Positions 18,936 to 27,679 of a stretch of 64,000 nucleotides of DNA are shown here, in pieces; the stretch's first letter is position 1, and every line of letters starts with the position of its first letter. The notes beneath the pieces were generated by a model that ran no database searches, was not told where the DNA came from, and saw only the letters and a program-made list of their open reading frames with translations. Position numbers and translations under genes: made by a program. The DNA comes from an uncultured Clostridia bacterium (GTDB lineage Bacteria > Bacillota > Clostridia > Lachnospirales > CAG-274), in assembly GCA_947627855.1 (NCBI GenBank), contig CANQXR010000003.1, positions 50,766-114,765 on the forward strand, read 5' to 3'.

Positions 18936-18950
18936 TTTATTTATAGTTTA

Positions 18951-18979
18951 ATTATATATATTTAGTTTAAGTTTGTCAA
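18951..18979 (-). promoter_or_regulatory. Sigma-A promoter of the polysaccharide operon
   Basis: The minus strand reads TTGACA, a 17-bp spacer and TATAAT, a full consensus match. The predicted start is 15 bp or less upstream of the riboswitch aptamer. With such a strong promoter, control must come mainly from the riboswitch/terminator. Confidence 0.9.
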
Positions 18980-19171
18980 GTTTTTTACATCTATGAATCG
19001 TGTCCCGCCGTCCCAAGACAATTTATCCGGAAATTAATGCGGGTATAGGATTTCATAAGAAAAGAAATGTTTTATCATCACTGTCAGCATACTTTGGAGA
19101 ATATAATTTTAAATATAAATGTGGAAAACATAAAGGGAGTATGATATAATAAATATAACAACAAATATGTA

Positions 19172-19262
19172 ATGAGCCTGATTCTGTGCGCAGTGCTCCG
19201 GACTAAGAACCTGATAAAAGATTTGTCGGAACAGCACGGATAGAAAATGATTGCAGAAAAAG
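19172..19262 (+). pseudogene. Relic of a small antitoxin-like gene (copy of the one at 45708)
   Basis: About 80 bases align at roughly three-quarters identity with the intact small gene at 45708-45875. The relic reads NEPDSVRSAPD, a stop, then EPDKRFVGTARIEND, against NELDSMCGVSDEELDRRFVEAVRIENE in the intact gene (shown here only as the reading pattern). It has a stop and a shift and so is dead. No toxin partner is visible next to it. Confidence 0.5.
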
Positions 19263-19277
19263 AGAAAGAGGTATATT

Positions 19278-19412
19278 ATGCAGAAATTTAACATTCCCGA
19301 GGAAAAAAAAATTCAGAAAAGCCTCGTGATACTCAGCAAAATCCGCTATTTCTTCCCAATCATCAGCATTTTCTTATTTTGCAAACAACACTATCACGAT
19401 TATGTCCAATAA
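19278..19412 (+). CDS. Small 44-residue frame, unknown, possibly spurious
   Basis: The frame begins MQKFNIPEEKKIQKSLVILS and ends in a hydrophobic stretch followed by HYHDYVQ. A GAAAGAGG ribosome-like site stands 7 bp before the ATG. It overlaps the end of the antitoxin relic and may simply be decayed DNA that happens to be open. The rest of 18980-19690 shows nothing else I can support. Confidence 0.2.
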   Translation: MQKFNIPEEKKIQKSLVILSKIRYFFPIISIFLFCKQHYHDYVQ

Positions 19413-19636
19413 TTTGCGCTTTACTTTTGATTGTTGCCTTACATCTTCTATAAATTCTATATATCTTAATATTCTTTCAATATTTAACACCACCTTTATA
19501 TCGATTTTATCACATAATAAGCGGCGTTATATTTCTGTTTCTTTACAGTTTTGTTATTATTCCGTTATTTTCATGCGTTTGTCCTGTAAGCTCTTGGCTC
19601 TCACCTGCACAGCAGGTGGTTTATTGCCACACAATT

Positions 19637-19671
19637 AATAGCCGGTCTGCAATTGGCACAGATCGGCTATT
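19637..19671. terminator. Hairpin downstream of the SLH/beta-helix gene
   Basis: AATAGCCGGTCTG pairs with CAGATCGGCTATT (one mismatch) over a 9-base loop. It lies 19 bp past the stop of the minus-strand SLH gene. The T run on the minus strand is weak (TTAATTGTG), so termination strength is uncertain. Confidence 0.55.
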
Positions 19672-19689
19672 GATTAATAATTCGGTTTT

Positions 19690-22600
19690 TTACAGAAGTG
19701 AAACAGCGCTTATCATTGCCGTTAATTCAGCGCGGGTTATGCTGTTTTTGGGGGCGAGGGAGCCATCGGGATAGCCGTTTATTATTCCCGTTTCGTATGC
19801 CCACTGTATTGCCGACACTGCGTATTCGCTTATTTCGTTCGCATCGGTGCAGTTCAATATATTAGTATTTTCATTCACGGATACGTCCGTACCGATATAA
19901 TTCTTCATATATCTGTACAATATCGCTACGGCTTGTTCTCGTGTTACGCTTTCGTCAGGCTTGAATGTGTTGTCACCGAAGCCGAGAACTATGCCGTTTT
20001 CAGCCGCCCATGCCACATATGGAGCGTAGTAAGCCTTTGCGTCAACATCGGTAAACGGCGCTGCCACTTTTGCTTCACCTGCGCTCATTCTGCCTATGAT
20101 CGTCACAAGCATACCCCGCGTCAGCGTGGCGTTCGGTGCAAATTCCGTATCGCTCACACCTGTCATAAGTCCCTCGGTATATGCCGCCTTTACAGCATTA
20201 TAGAACCAATCCGACGGTTTTACGTCAGTGAAGGGGATATTATCCGTTGAGGGAGCATTGGCGGACTCGAACTTATTTGTGTCAGAAGGAGTCTCCGTTG
20301 CTTCGGGAGTTGTGGACTTAGCTGTGGAAACATTTTTAGACCCGCCTCTGCCGTGGGAGGTGGAAGTGGAAGTCGGTTTTTCCGATATATCCGTTGTGCC
20401 CGTTGTTTTTTCTGTGTCTGTGGTTTCTTCCGTTGTGTCTGAGGTTTCTTCTGTGTCTGAGGTTTCTTCAGGGCTGCCGTTGTCGGGACGGAATGATAAT
20501 TTCCTGACGGGGCTTCCGTCTGCGTCCGTGTAATATAGCTTTTCACTGTCATATGTCACAACATTTTCGCCGGACATTGCCGTTACTCCTTTAAGCTCTG
20601 CATATCCCGCCACTGTCTGTGCCTCTGCGGTAAAGGAGCAGCTATCGTCCATTTCTACCTGTACAGCACCGTCATCGGACGGCCAGATGCCATATCCATA
20701 TTCCGAGTTGGCTGTACTTACCGTAAGAGAGCTGTTGTTTTCAAGCTTAATTCTGCCCTCGTATATTGCACCGTTATCATCGGTATTGCCGCTGTAAATA
20801 TAAAGTCCTACGTTGATCAAGCCCTTATCACTCTCAGATAAGGCAGTCAGACTTGAATTGTTCTTTATGGTCAGCTCACCGGTCTGAGCGCCTATGCCCG
20901 CACATTTTCCCGTTGTATCCGCGCTGGAGCCACCATGAGCCGTAACGCTTGCGCTGTCGGTGATCGTCATGGAATAATTCGACTTGGTACATATTCCGTA
21001 GCTTTCGGTATGCGCATCTCCGCCATAAGCATTGACCTTCACATTTGATATGTCAATATTTTTATATGTGAATATTCCTGCTGATCCTGTTTCACCGTCC
21101 TGTACCTTTTCGTCATACAAGGTATTTCCTCCGTAGGCGTTGAGAGTGCCTTTTCCTGTTATTTTCAAGTTGCCGCCGCAGAAAATACCCCAACTGTTAG
21201 CATTTACTCCGTTGCCAGCAATTGCCGTAAGAGTGCCGTCTATGTCAAGGGTGCAGTCGCCATTCGCAAATATTCCGGTTGTTGTATTGCTTGTATCGGT
21301 TCGGGTAAATCCGCCAACGCCGCCTTGAATATAAGGAGCTTCACCCTCCGGAACGTAAAGCGTGGAGCCTTCACTTAAAAACAGTCCGTCCTCGTGAGTT
21401 GTGGCAGAATTGAAATCGGAAGTAAGCGTGAGCTTATTTTTCTCGCATATCGCTCCGGGGACTTCAACAGGCTCAGACATTTCACCTGTGTTGTAATCGT
21501 ATTTTGAATAAAGCCTGCCTGTTTCACTGTCAAAATAGAGCTCATCGTCATTCGCTTCATTTTCCGAGCTTCTGAGTACGACACTTAGCGCTATATTTCC
21601 GTCCGTGTCAACATAGCTGTTTGTCAGACCGTCTGTTCCTTCTGTATACGTCAGCACACTGCCCTCCGGCGATGTTGCCGTAACACCGACAAGCTTGGCG
21701 TGATGAACCCCTTTCGTTTTTCCGGTGGTGATAAACTTGCAGGTGTTGTCCATTTTCACAGGTATCGGCGTATCTGTTACAGCCGTAAAACCGAAGCTGC
21801 GGTCCGAGCCTTCGGCGTTTGATATAAGAGAGCTGTTGTTTTCAAGCGTAATACTGCCGTTATAGATTATGCCGTCATCATACAGATCGCCGCATAGTAT
21901 GCATAATCCGTAGCTGTCGTTGTTCTTTCTGCCTGTCGCCGAAGCGATAAGACTTGAATTGTTTTTTACCGTAAGATTGCCCGTCTCGCACGCAATACTG
22001 TAAAATGTATTATAAAACGCCTCTTCTCCTCGGTTTTCGCCGCTTTCCGCTATAACCGAAGCTCCTTCGTCTATGTTCACAAAGTGTTCCTCATCGGCGG
22101 CTATACCAAAACTTATTCCATGTGCATCGCCGCCTTTGAAATAGGCATTGGCAAGGGATATATCCAGATCACCATATACATATATTCCGATTGAGTCCGC
22201 CCTCATAGGGTCTGCCGCCTCATCATGCTCCGTGTCTCCGCATATCGCATTAAGACTGCCCTTTCCGGTTATTTTGAGGTCGCCGTCCGAGAGAATAGCA
22301 CGCCCGGAAGCGTCTGTTCCCGTACCTGAACCTACTGTCAGAGTACCGTCTACGTCTATAGTGCTGCCATCGGCGGCAAATAATCCTGTATACTCATTCA
22401 GTTTATCGTTACCCTTAAATCCGTCAACAGCACTCATTATTGACGGAGTTTCGCCCTCAGGAACATACAGCATTGTGTTTCCGTCTATGAACAATCCGTC
22501 CTTAGCCGTTGTCACAAACTGAAATTCCGATGTAAGCGTCAATTTGTTTCCCTCACATATTGCACCGGGAAAGTCTATCGGCTCGGAAAACTCCTTTGTA

Positions 22601-22812
22601 TCATAATCCATCTTCGAGTACAACCTGCTTGTTGCGCTGTCGTAGTAAAGAATATGGTCAACTTTTTCTGCGTTCGCAATAACGTTTATCGGGAAACTGT
22701 CCCTCGCATATAAAGCTACGCTGTCCGTCGAAGCGGAAGCAATTGTCGACACTGCCGTTGTAAACATGGCTGTCGCCAGCGTTGCCGACAAAATTTTTTT
22801 CAGATGTTTCAT
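19690..22812 (-). CDS. SLH-anchored, duplicated beta-helix (Cthe_2159-like) surface protein
   Basis: The protein starts with a signal peptide (MKHLKKILSATLATAMFTTA, cleavage after ASA). Two tandem copies of a module of about 370 residues follow. Each begins with a SRLYSKMDYDT/GRLYSKYDYNT strand and PGAICE.NKLTLTS, and contains repeated TLTV...LKITGKG.LNA and LTIKNNSSL strands, matching right-handed beta-helix carbohydrate-binding proteins of the Cthe_2159 type. A Thr/Ser/Glu-rich linker (about 820-880) leads to three C-terminal SLH domains (FTDVKPSDWFYNAV, FKPDESVTREQAV, NSITRAEL). The ATG at 22812 is preferred over a GTG 9 bp upstream, because AAAGGAA sits only 2 bp from the latter. The protein is probably a cell-wall-bound polysaccharide binder. 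Confidence 0.85.
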   Translation of the reverse strand: MKHLKKILSATLATAMFTTAVSTIASASTDSVALYARDSFPINVIANAEKVDHILYYDSATSRLYSKMDYDTKEFSEPIDFPGAICEGNKLTLTSEFQFVTTAKDGLFIDGNTMLYVPEGETPSIMSAVDGFKGNDKLNEYTGLFAADGSTIDVDGTLTVGSGTGTDASGRAILSDGDLKITGKGSLNAICGDTEHDEAADPMRADSIGIYVYGDLDISLANAYFKGGDAHGISFGIAADEEHFVNIDEGASVIAESGENRGEEAFYNTFYSIACETGNLTVKNNSSLIASATGRKNNDSYGLCILCGDLYDDGIIYNGSITLENNSSLISNAEGSDRSFGFTAVTDTPIPVKMDNTCKFITTGKTKGVHHAKLVGVTATSPEGSVLTYTEGTDGLTNSYVDTDGNIALSVVLRSSENEANDDELYFDSETGRLYSKYDYNTGEMSEPVEVPGAICEKNKLTLTSDFNSATTHEDGLFLSEGSTLYVPEGEAPYIQGGVGGFTRTDTSNTTTGIFANGDCTLDIDGTLTAIAGNGVNANSWGIFCGGNLKITGKGTLNAYGGNTLYDEKVQDGETGSAGIFTYKNIDISNVKVNAYGGDAHTESYGICTKSNYSMTITDSASVTAHGGSSADTTGKCAGIGAQTGELTIKNNSSLTALSESDKGLINVGLYIYSGNTDDNGAIYEGRIKLENNSSLTVSTANSEYGYGIWPSDDGAVQVEMDDSCSFTAEAQTVAGYAELKGVTAMSGENVVTYDSEKLYYTDADGSPVRKLSFRPDNGSPEETSDTEETSDTTEETTDTEKTTGTTDISEKPTSTSTSHGRGGSKNVSTAKSTTPEATETPSDTNKFESANAPSTDNIPFTDVKPSDWFYNAVKAAYTEGLMTGVSDTEFAPNATLTRGMLVTIIGRMSAGEAKVAAPFTDVDAKAYYAPYVAWAAENGIVLGFGDNTFKPDESVTREQAVAILYRYMKNYIGTDVSVNENTNILNCTDANEISEYAVSAIQWAYETGIINGYPDGSLAPKNSITRAELTAMISAVSLL

Positions 22813-23516
22813 AATTATCACATTCCTTTCTGAAATAATATTTTATAAAGTTATATATTTCCGCTTATCTTTCAGGATATTTTTCAATATCCGCTATCGT
22901 TTCTCCCTGCACAACAGCAGAGTGCGCTTGGCAGATTGGTTGAAGCCCACCATAAGCGCGACGGCAAAATCAATGGTATAAATGCAAACAATACATACCC
23001 TTTTTCTGCCGACCACAGCGAGCATTCAAATCTTATCAATCTTCCCGTTCTGCCAAATCATAGCTTATTTGATGCATAACTATTTAATCTCAATGCATTT
23101 TTTTACATTATACTATATATTTTCTGCGCTGTCAAACGATTGATAGCTTTTTAATGTTGTTCACAAAAGAGTAATGAAATAGACATTTATATTAAAGTAA
23201 ACAGATATTCATTAAAGATAGGGATAAGTGTTTTTTCAACTACTGATCTTTTTTATTGCTGAATTTATCGTTCCGTTTAATCGTGCTGCCTCCAACGACC
23301 TGACTGTTTTGCGGTTTGTCGGCATTTTTCTACAAATCCCTATGGATTGATTTTCAGATATGCTGCTTATATTCGCCAAATCGTAATTGCTGCGATTGCC
23401 ATATCTTTCTTAAATATTTGTCCTCAGCGATTTATGACTGTCAAATACATCACCGCCTTAAAACAATTTGTATTTTGCTTGAAAAGTATGGATTTTTACA
23501 AATAAGCCGCTTTGTC
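22813..23516. other. Gene-free stretch upstream of the SLH protein gene
   Basis: I see no coding frame that I trust. The leader of the minus-strand SLH gene holds a tight hairpin (GGATATT-GAAA-AATATCC on the minus strand, 22875-22892) about 65 bp before the ATG. GCGCTT...AAGCGC further out could form another stem. Neither matches a riboswitch class I know. Confidence 0.4.
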
Positions 23517-23545
23517 TTGACAACGTCGGCAATGTGATTTATAAT
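23517..23545 (+). promoter_or_regulatory. Consensus sigma-A promoter, copy 1 of a duplicated promoter
   Basis: TTGACA, a 17-bp spacer and TATAAT. The surrounding bases (CTTTGTCTTGACAAC..CGGCAAT) recur at 25850-25888, so this promoter region has been duplicated along with the immunity-type genes. Confidence 0.85.
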
Positions 23546-23656
23546 GACATATAGTAATTATATGTCAATTGAAATGTATATGAAATAACAGTGTGTGAAG
23601 AATGTGAGTATTGGGAAGATTTAACATTTAGAAAGATAACCTATAATATAGTAAGG

Positions 23657-23785
23657 ATGAAGGTAATTATAAAAAATGAGTGTATTCCGAATATAACAAA
23701 AGCTGTCAAGGAATTATTGACAGCTTTTGGAATTTCCGCTGCCGTAATGGCAGGCTTAGCAGCCGGGGTTCCGGTACCTGCATAA
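23657..23785 (+). CDS. Small frame, possible toxin tail before an immunity gene
   Basis: It reads MKVIIKNECIPNITKAVKEL and ends in a small-residue hydrophobic tail (VMAGLAAGVPVPA), stopping 18 bp before the DUF4304 gene. The frame is also open back to 23591. A hairpin with a T run (23698-23728) lies inside it, which argues against a functional gene. It could be the last part of a secreted toxin whose body was lost, with its immunity gene kept. Confidence 0.25.
   Translation: MKVIIKNECIPNITKAVKELLTAFGISAAVMAGLAAGVPVPA
23698..23728 (+). terminator. Intrinsic-terminator-like hairpin
   Basis: AAAAGCTGTCAA / TTGACAGCTTTT is a perfect 12-bp stem with a 7-base loop, followed by GG. It is 146 bp downstream of the copy-1 promoter. 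It may attenuate the immunity gene or be chance within a decayed frame. Confidence 0.5.
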
Positions 23786-23803
23786 TAAGGGAGGTAGGAT
23801 CAA

Positions 23804-24526
23804 ATGGATTATTTCAGAAGTACATTTTTTAAACTTTGCAGGGAGCATTATTCTAAATATGGATTCAAACGCAAAGGACAAGTATATGTAAGAGTAAACA
23901 AAGAAATAATTCAGAAATTTGAGCTTTTCAGATCTATGTCCGGAATGTGGTGCAGAATTTATTTTTCGATTGGTCCTCTTTGTTATCCGACAGAGTTTCG
24001 TACAAAGCAAAAAATACCTATGCTGCCACGAAATTTTGAATTGAGAAATTTAGAGGGAAAAGATTTTGATGAATGGGAGTATGACAGAACAGAAGAAGGC
24101 ATGGATTTATGTATTAATGAAATTATAAAATACATGGATAACAACCTTATTCCATTTTTTGAAAAGGTTGACAGCTGCGAAACTGCCATATCGGAAATTA
24201 AAAGAATTGATGAATTGTGTGATTTTCCATGGAAAGATTCTTCTAACTCTTTAGATGCGATAATGCTGTTAAAAATAGGTAAATATGATATGGCATATGA
24301 AATTTTGCCAAAACTGGGCAGACCAATGTTTGATGCCTATAGACGTAATTGTGAATGCGGTGCAGAATATAGTTTTAAAAGGATCAAAGAATACTTTGAT
24401 AAGCTCGTTTATTATGATTCAATAATGAAAATGATAGAAAATAATGATATAGAGGCTATCAATGAGATGCTGCGAAAAAATGAAGAACATTGTATAAGCA
24501 GCTTAGGCAATTTAATAAAACAATGA
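23804..24526 (+). CDS. DUF4304-domain protein, likely toxin-immunity type
   Basis: The N-terminal half shows the DUF4304 pattern: FFKLCREHYSKYGFKRKGQ, YVRVNKEIIQKFELFRS, then FSIGPLC and a mostly helical C-terminal half. DUF4304 genes are often found in immunity-gene patches beside polymorphic toxin loci. A strong ribosome site (AAGGGAGGT) lies 7 bp before the ATG. The low GC and the lack of any signal peptide fit a cytoplasmic immunity protein gained by transfer. The function is inferred from context; no catalytic motif is seen. Confidence 0.7.
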   Translation: MDYFRSTFFKLCREHYSKYGFKRKGQVYVRVNKEIIQKFELFRSMSGMWCRIYFSIGPLCYPTEFRTKQKIPMLPRNFELRNLEGKDFDEWEYDRTEEGMDLCINEIIKYMDNNLIPFFEKVDSCETAISEIKRIDELCDFPWKDSSNSLDAIMLLKIGKYDMAYEILPKLGRPMFDAYRRNCECGAEYSFKRIKEYFDKLVYYDSIMKMIENNDIEAINEMLRKNEEHCISSLGNLIKQ

Positions 24527-24727
24527 TCATTTTTTACTATATTCCACATATTAAAGCTGATTGCAGACGCAGAATGGGGCAGCAGCTATACTGAAACAGC
24601 AAATTATACATTTAAGCACGAGTATCATTGCATATAAAAATACTGATTATTGCAATATTTGTGAAACATAGATGTATATTATTGCAATATTTCATAATTT
24701 CTATTAGTTATATGGAGGGAAATAAGT

Positions 24728-25132
24728 ATGAAAAGATTCACGTTGGTTTTTATAGGCATAATTATGTGTTTAATTGTTGCTGTTTATATCAGATATAATC
24801 GGTATAATGATGATAGAGAAGAATATTGTTACAAACTTAATCAAATAATAAAAAATTATACTTTTTCTAAAGGAAAAATTGAAAAAAATAATATTATACT
24901 TTATGATGATAATAATAAAATCATTACAAAAATCAGGTTTGACGATTTTGAAAATGTGAATATAAAATATATAAGAAAAGATAAAAACAGAATTTTTTTT
25001 GTTTTTTCAGGAAACATTGATGATGATAGCGGGATCGTTTTTATAAATGATAATGAAAATTCAGTGTTAGACGGTATTTATAATTTGCATAGATTAGGAG
25101 GTAATTCATATTGGTACTCTACATCTCCTTAA
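24728..25132 (+). CDS. Small single-helix membrane protein, unknown
   Basis: A clear ribosome site (GGAGGGAAATAAGT) precedes the ATG. Residues 5-23 form a membrane or signal-anchor helix (FTLVFIGIIMCLIVAVYI). The rest is an Asn/Asp/Lys-rich globular domain rich in beta strands, with no family I recognise. Base composition is much lower in GC than the surface genes. It stands in the immunity-type patch, and a direct repeat TTATTGCAATATTT (24647-24660 and 24679-24692) lies just upstream, possibly an operator. Confidence 0.6.
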   Translation: MKRFTLVFIGIIMCLIVAVYIRYNRYNDDREEYCYKLNQIIKNYTFSKGKIEKNNIILYDDNNKIITKIRFDDFENVNIKYIRKDKNRIFFVFSGNIDDDSGIVFINDNENSVLDGIYNLHRLGGNSYWYSTSP

Positions 25133-25133
25133 T

Positions 25134-25181
25134 AGAACCAAGGCTGTATATATTTGCACTTATGATGCCTTTGGCAACTAA
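25134..25181 (+). pseudogene. Very short RHS/YD-repeat remnant
   Basis: The frame reads AVYICTYDAFGN and then stops. YDAFGN is the typical core of YD/RHS repeats. It is too short to be sure alone, but another YD-like remnant lies at 27203. Confidence 0.3.
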
Positions 25182-25192
25182 CTGAAGATCTT

Positions 25193-25393
25193 TTGCAGGT
25201 GGAATATGAAAATCAAATCATTTTAGATTTAGGTTGGTATCCCGAACTCGATCCAAATGGCTCTTTTATTATATATGTTATAAAAAATTACAATTGGAAT
25301 ACTCCTATTATAAGTGAAAAAACAAAATCTTTTGATGAGCTAAAATACAAAATGTTAAAAATCATAGATATGATAGATAATAACAAAATATAA
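25193..25393 (+). CDS. Immunity-protein-like fragment lacking its 5' end
   Basis: The frame reads VEYENQIILDLGWYPELDPN and GSFIIYVIKNYNW, a compact alpha/beta pattern like small immunity proteins. The frame is open only from about 25170 and has no ribosome site. It follows a YD-repeat remnant directly, so the start of the gene has probably been lost by recombination between immunity cassettes. I cannot assign a named family with confidence. Confidence 0.4.
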   Translation: MQVEYENQIILDLGWYPELDPNGSFIIYVIKNYNWNTPIISEKTKSFDELKYKMLKIIDMIDNNKI

Positions 25394-25859
25394 ACATAAC
25401 AGAGAACAATCTGCGCCCACTGAAAAGTCGTATCATAAAGCTTAACTGCCATATTTAAATATCATTAAGAAAGTGTAAATTAATATTTATGAAAGCCGAT
25501 TGCTGCGTAGCCCACGAAACCGCAAGTGCCAAGGACTTCTGTCTGATGTTCGCTCAAGCCTGCAAACTCCTTCGCGGCTCATTGCGTCAATATGACAACT
25601 GTTTTTATTCCCGTCAGTTATGCCCCGTTTCGCTCACCTCCGCCACAGTTTGGTTGTAACCCACTGTTCATGCATGTGGCAGTGGCAGAAAACCGATATC
25701 GGATTCTATGGTTGGCAGAAAGTTTCTGAAAAAATACAAAATCGGCAGCCTTCACTCTTGCATTTTTTTAAACGTGAACTCAGAGATATAATATTTAAAG
25801 CCGAGTTTGCGGAAGTATTGTTTAACTATTCGGATTTATGTCAAGAACGTCACTTTGTC
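25394..25859. other. Gene-free stretch in the immunity-type patch
   Basis: Several short open stretches are present but none has a ribosome site or a recognisable domain. GC is higher between 25500 and 25640 than around it, which suggests a piece of different origin, perhaps decayed toxin DNA. Confidence 0.35.
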
Positions 25860-25888
25860 TTGACAACAACGGCAATATGATTTATACT
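25860..25888 (+). promoter_or_regulatory. Sigma-A promoter, copy 2 of the duplicated promoter
   Basis: TTGACA, a 17-bp spacer and TATACT, with flanks like those of copy 1 at 23517. It stands about 250 bp before the next immunity-type gene, a spacing like that of copy 1. Confidence 0.75.
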
Positions 25889-26046
25889 TACATATAGAAG
25901 TTATGTTATCGTACAGGAAATATTACCCTTCTTCAGATACTTCCGCAGGCACAGTCATAAGCTGCCACCGTTGTATTTGCCGGTTCAGTTAAATCATCAG
26001 CTGCCAATATGTCAGGTAATGTTAAATTTACTTCTGTAAATAATAA

Positions 26047-26145
26047 CAAGGTTATGCGGAAAAAGAAGAGTACGGAAAAAAGAGAATTCACGCAGAAGTG
26101 AATGGAAAGAAGCATTATAATATCGCAAGAGCGGTAAACTTATGA
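26047..26145 (+). pseudogene. C-terminal tail of a lost toxin, overlapping the next start codon
   Basis: The frame reads EYGKKRIHAEVNGKKHYNIA and RAVNL, then TGA. Its stop overlaps the ATG of the following gene as ATGA. No start is present, since TAATAA precedes it. Such a coupled end is usual for a secreted toxin followed by its immunity gene, so this looks like the last 32 codons of a toxin whose N-terminal part was deleted. Confidence 0.5.
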
Positions 26146-26501
26146 AAAGAAAATATTTCAAGCTAAATATGGATGATGTGATGGAAATAGTATCTGAAGA
26201 GCTGGCTGCATCTGAAGGATTTAAAACCTTTTCAACCAAAACAGAAATTATTTCAGATGGTGAATCATGGTATATGGTAGTCGCTATAGGAGAATTGGAA
26301 GATAATGGAATACATAATATTAACATGAGTGAATTGGCTCAAAAAATCGAATATAACGGAACCCACGGAAATGACTATTGGTTATCTGATGAAGCAATGA
26401 AAAGAACTGTCGAAGGATTTTTAAAAAAGAATATGAAAGTTTCTTTTAAAGATAAAATAAAAAATAAACTAAAAAAGATATTTAATAAATTTTTAATCTG
26501 A
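26142..26501 (+). CDS. Hypothetical immunity-type protein
   Basis: 119 residues, beginning MKRKYFKLNMDDVMEIVSEE and ending in a very basic tail (KIKNKLKKIFNKFL). No family recognised. The start codon overlaps the stop of a toxin-like tail (ATGA), and I see no other ribosome site, so translation was coupled to the gene now lost upstream. That coupling is the main reason for calling it an immunity protein. The sequence has no membrane segment or catalytic motif. Confidence 0.6.
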   Translation: MKRKYFKLNMDDVMEIVSEELAASEGFKTFSTKTEIISDGESWYMVVAIGELEDNGIHNINMSELAQKIEYNGTHGNDYWLSDEAMKRTVEGFLKKNMKVSFKDKIKNKLKKIFNKFLI

Positions 26502-26708
26502 ACCTTAAATATTAAATTTAACCGACAAATAAGCCCCTCTCCCACCGGAAACAAAGGCTTCGTGAAAAATCATCGGTTATAAGCATGCAGCCTTAGCGTA
26601 ATACAAGAAAATGCAGGAAAGTATAAATTACAAATATATATCAAACAACCCTCATTAATACATAAAATGTTTACAGGGTATTTTATATAGAGTTACGGAG
26701 GTGTTATT

Positions 26709-27164
26709 ATGAATGAGGAAATCATTAAACAAAAAGTATTGGAATTGGATTGGAATCAACCGCTTTCAGTACAACAAAATGCCATGGATTATTTGTTGAA
26801 AACAGAGGATAAATATCTGCATTTATTATTCGTATTTGATGGAAAGTACAAATTCACTTGGGAGAATTCTATGGAGATAATTTCCGAAATAGGTTTTCCG
26901 CGGAATAAGATATTACTCCCCAGATTAATCTATTTATTGCAGGATATAAACTGGCCCGGAGCCAGGAAAGCAGTAGAAATATTAAAATCCTGTGATAAAA
27001 AAATCCTTGTTCCGTTGGTTGAAAATACCCTTATTCAGGCTTATAAAAGCAACGACTTTATGTGGATTGGCGGCTTGAAGCTTGTTGTAGACGGAAAACC
27101 CATTTTAAAAGAAGATTTCAGTAATCCCGAAATATATGAATTACTAAAATATTCGGATTTTTAG
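26709..27164 (+). CDS. DUF5071-like small helical protein, likely immunity type
   Basis: The C-terminal half reads LLPRLIYLLQDINWPGARKA and then a helical segment with LVPLVENTLIQAY, close to the DUF5071 pattern (LLEWLQD.NWP.A). It has a good ribosome site (TACGGAGGTGTTATT) before the ATG. HEAT-like short helical proteins of this type are frequent in immunity-gene patches of gut bacteria. It lies between the toxin-tail pair and another RHS-like remnant. Confidence 0.65.
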   Translation: MNEEIIKQKVLELDWNQPLSVQQNAMDYLLKTEDKYLHLLFVFDGKYKFTWENSMEIISEIGFPRNKILLPRLIYLLQDINWPGARKAVEILKSCDKKILVPLVENTLIQAYKSNDFMWIGGLKLVVDGKPILKEDFSNPEIYELLKYSDF

Positions 27165-27202
27165 TCCTTATAATTAAACCTCCAAACCGATAAAAAATAT
27201 AC

Positions 27203-27352
27203 CACCGTCCGGAGAAGTACGGTTGTGAGATTGTCGACAGCGACACTTCCCCGGGACGCTTCACCTACAACTGCTTTAACCGACTGACAGCCCACATCAG
27301 GCAGTATTGTCTGTTCCGACACTGTTTACTTGGCTACCGGCAAAGCAGATGA
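27203..27352 (+). pseudogene. RHS/YD-repeat-like remnant
   Basis: The frame reads PGRFTYNCFNRLTAH, which fits the YD-repeat core (Y.YDALNRLT), within an otherwise unsupported 49-codon stretch without a start. GC is higher than in the immunity genes on either side. It suggests the patch was once the 3' end of an RHS-type toxin gene. Confidence 0.35.
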
Positions 27353-27575
27353 ATGGGGTTTGTCATACCTACTCTGCCATTGTCGGAAGGATATTTATCA
27401 TCACATTTTTTATGAAATTTTTCCTTCACATACTCATCATAGTCAAAATTTACTGCTCTATATATCTTTTTGAGATCAGAGCGTACTGTTATTAATATGC
27501 GTTGAAACAAATAAGGTCTATCGGGAAGTTTTGAGATGACATAATGCGGTGCATTCTCAGGCTATTTAAAAAAAT

Positions 27576-27644
27576 CAGTCCTCCTTGTTTTTTTGCAAAT
27601 TTTTGGGATTTAATTTGCTTTATTTACAAGAAGGACTGTTTTTA
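27576..27644. terminator. Two-way terminator between the immunity patch and the adhesin operon
   Basis: CAGTCCTCCTTG pairs with CAAGAAGGACTG (one mismatch), with TTTTT on the plus side and A-rich sequence to the left, giving T residues on the minus strand. It can end both the plus-strand immunity genes and the minus-strand adhesin/lipoprotein transcript. Confidence 0.75.
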
Positions 27645-27679
27645 TTGGTTTTCAGTTTTCAGAATATGCCGATTGATGG

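Noticed and set aside
22813..23000. Riboswitch in the leader of the second SLH protein gene
   Set aside because: A tight GAAA-loop hairpin and other stems are present, but the conserved GEMM blocks are absent and no other class fitted.
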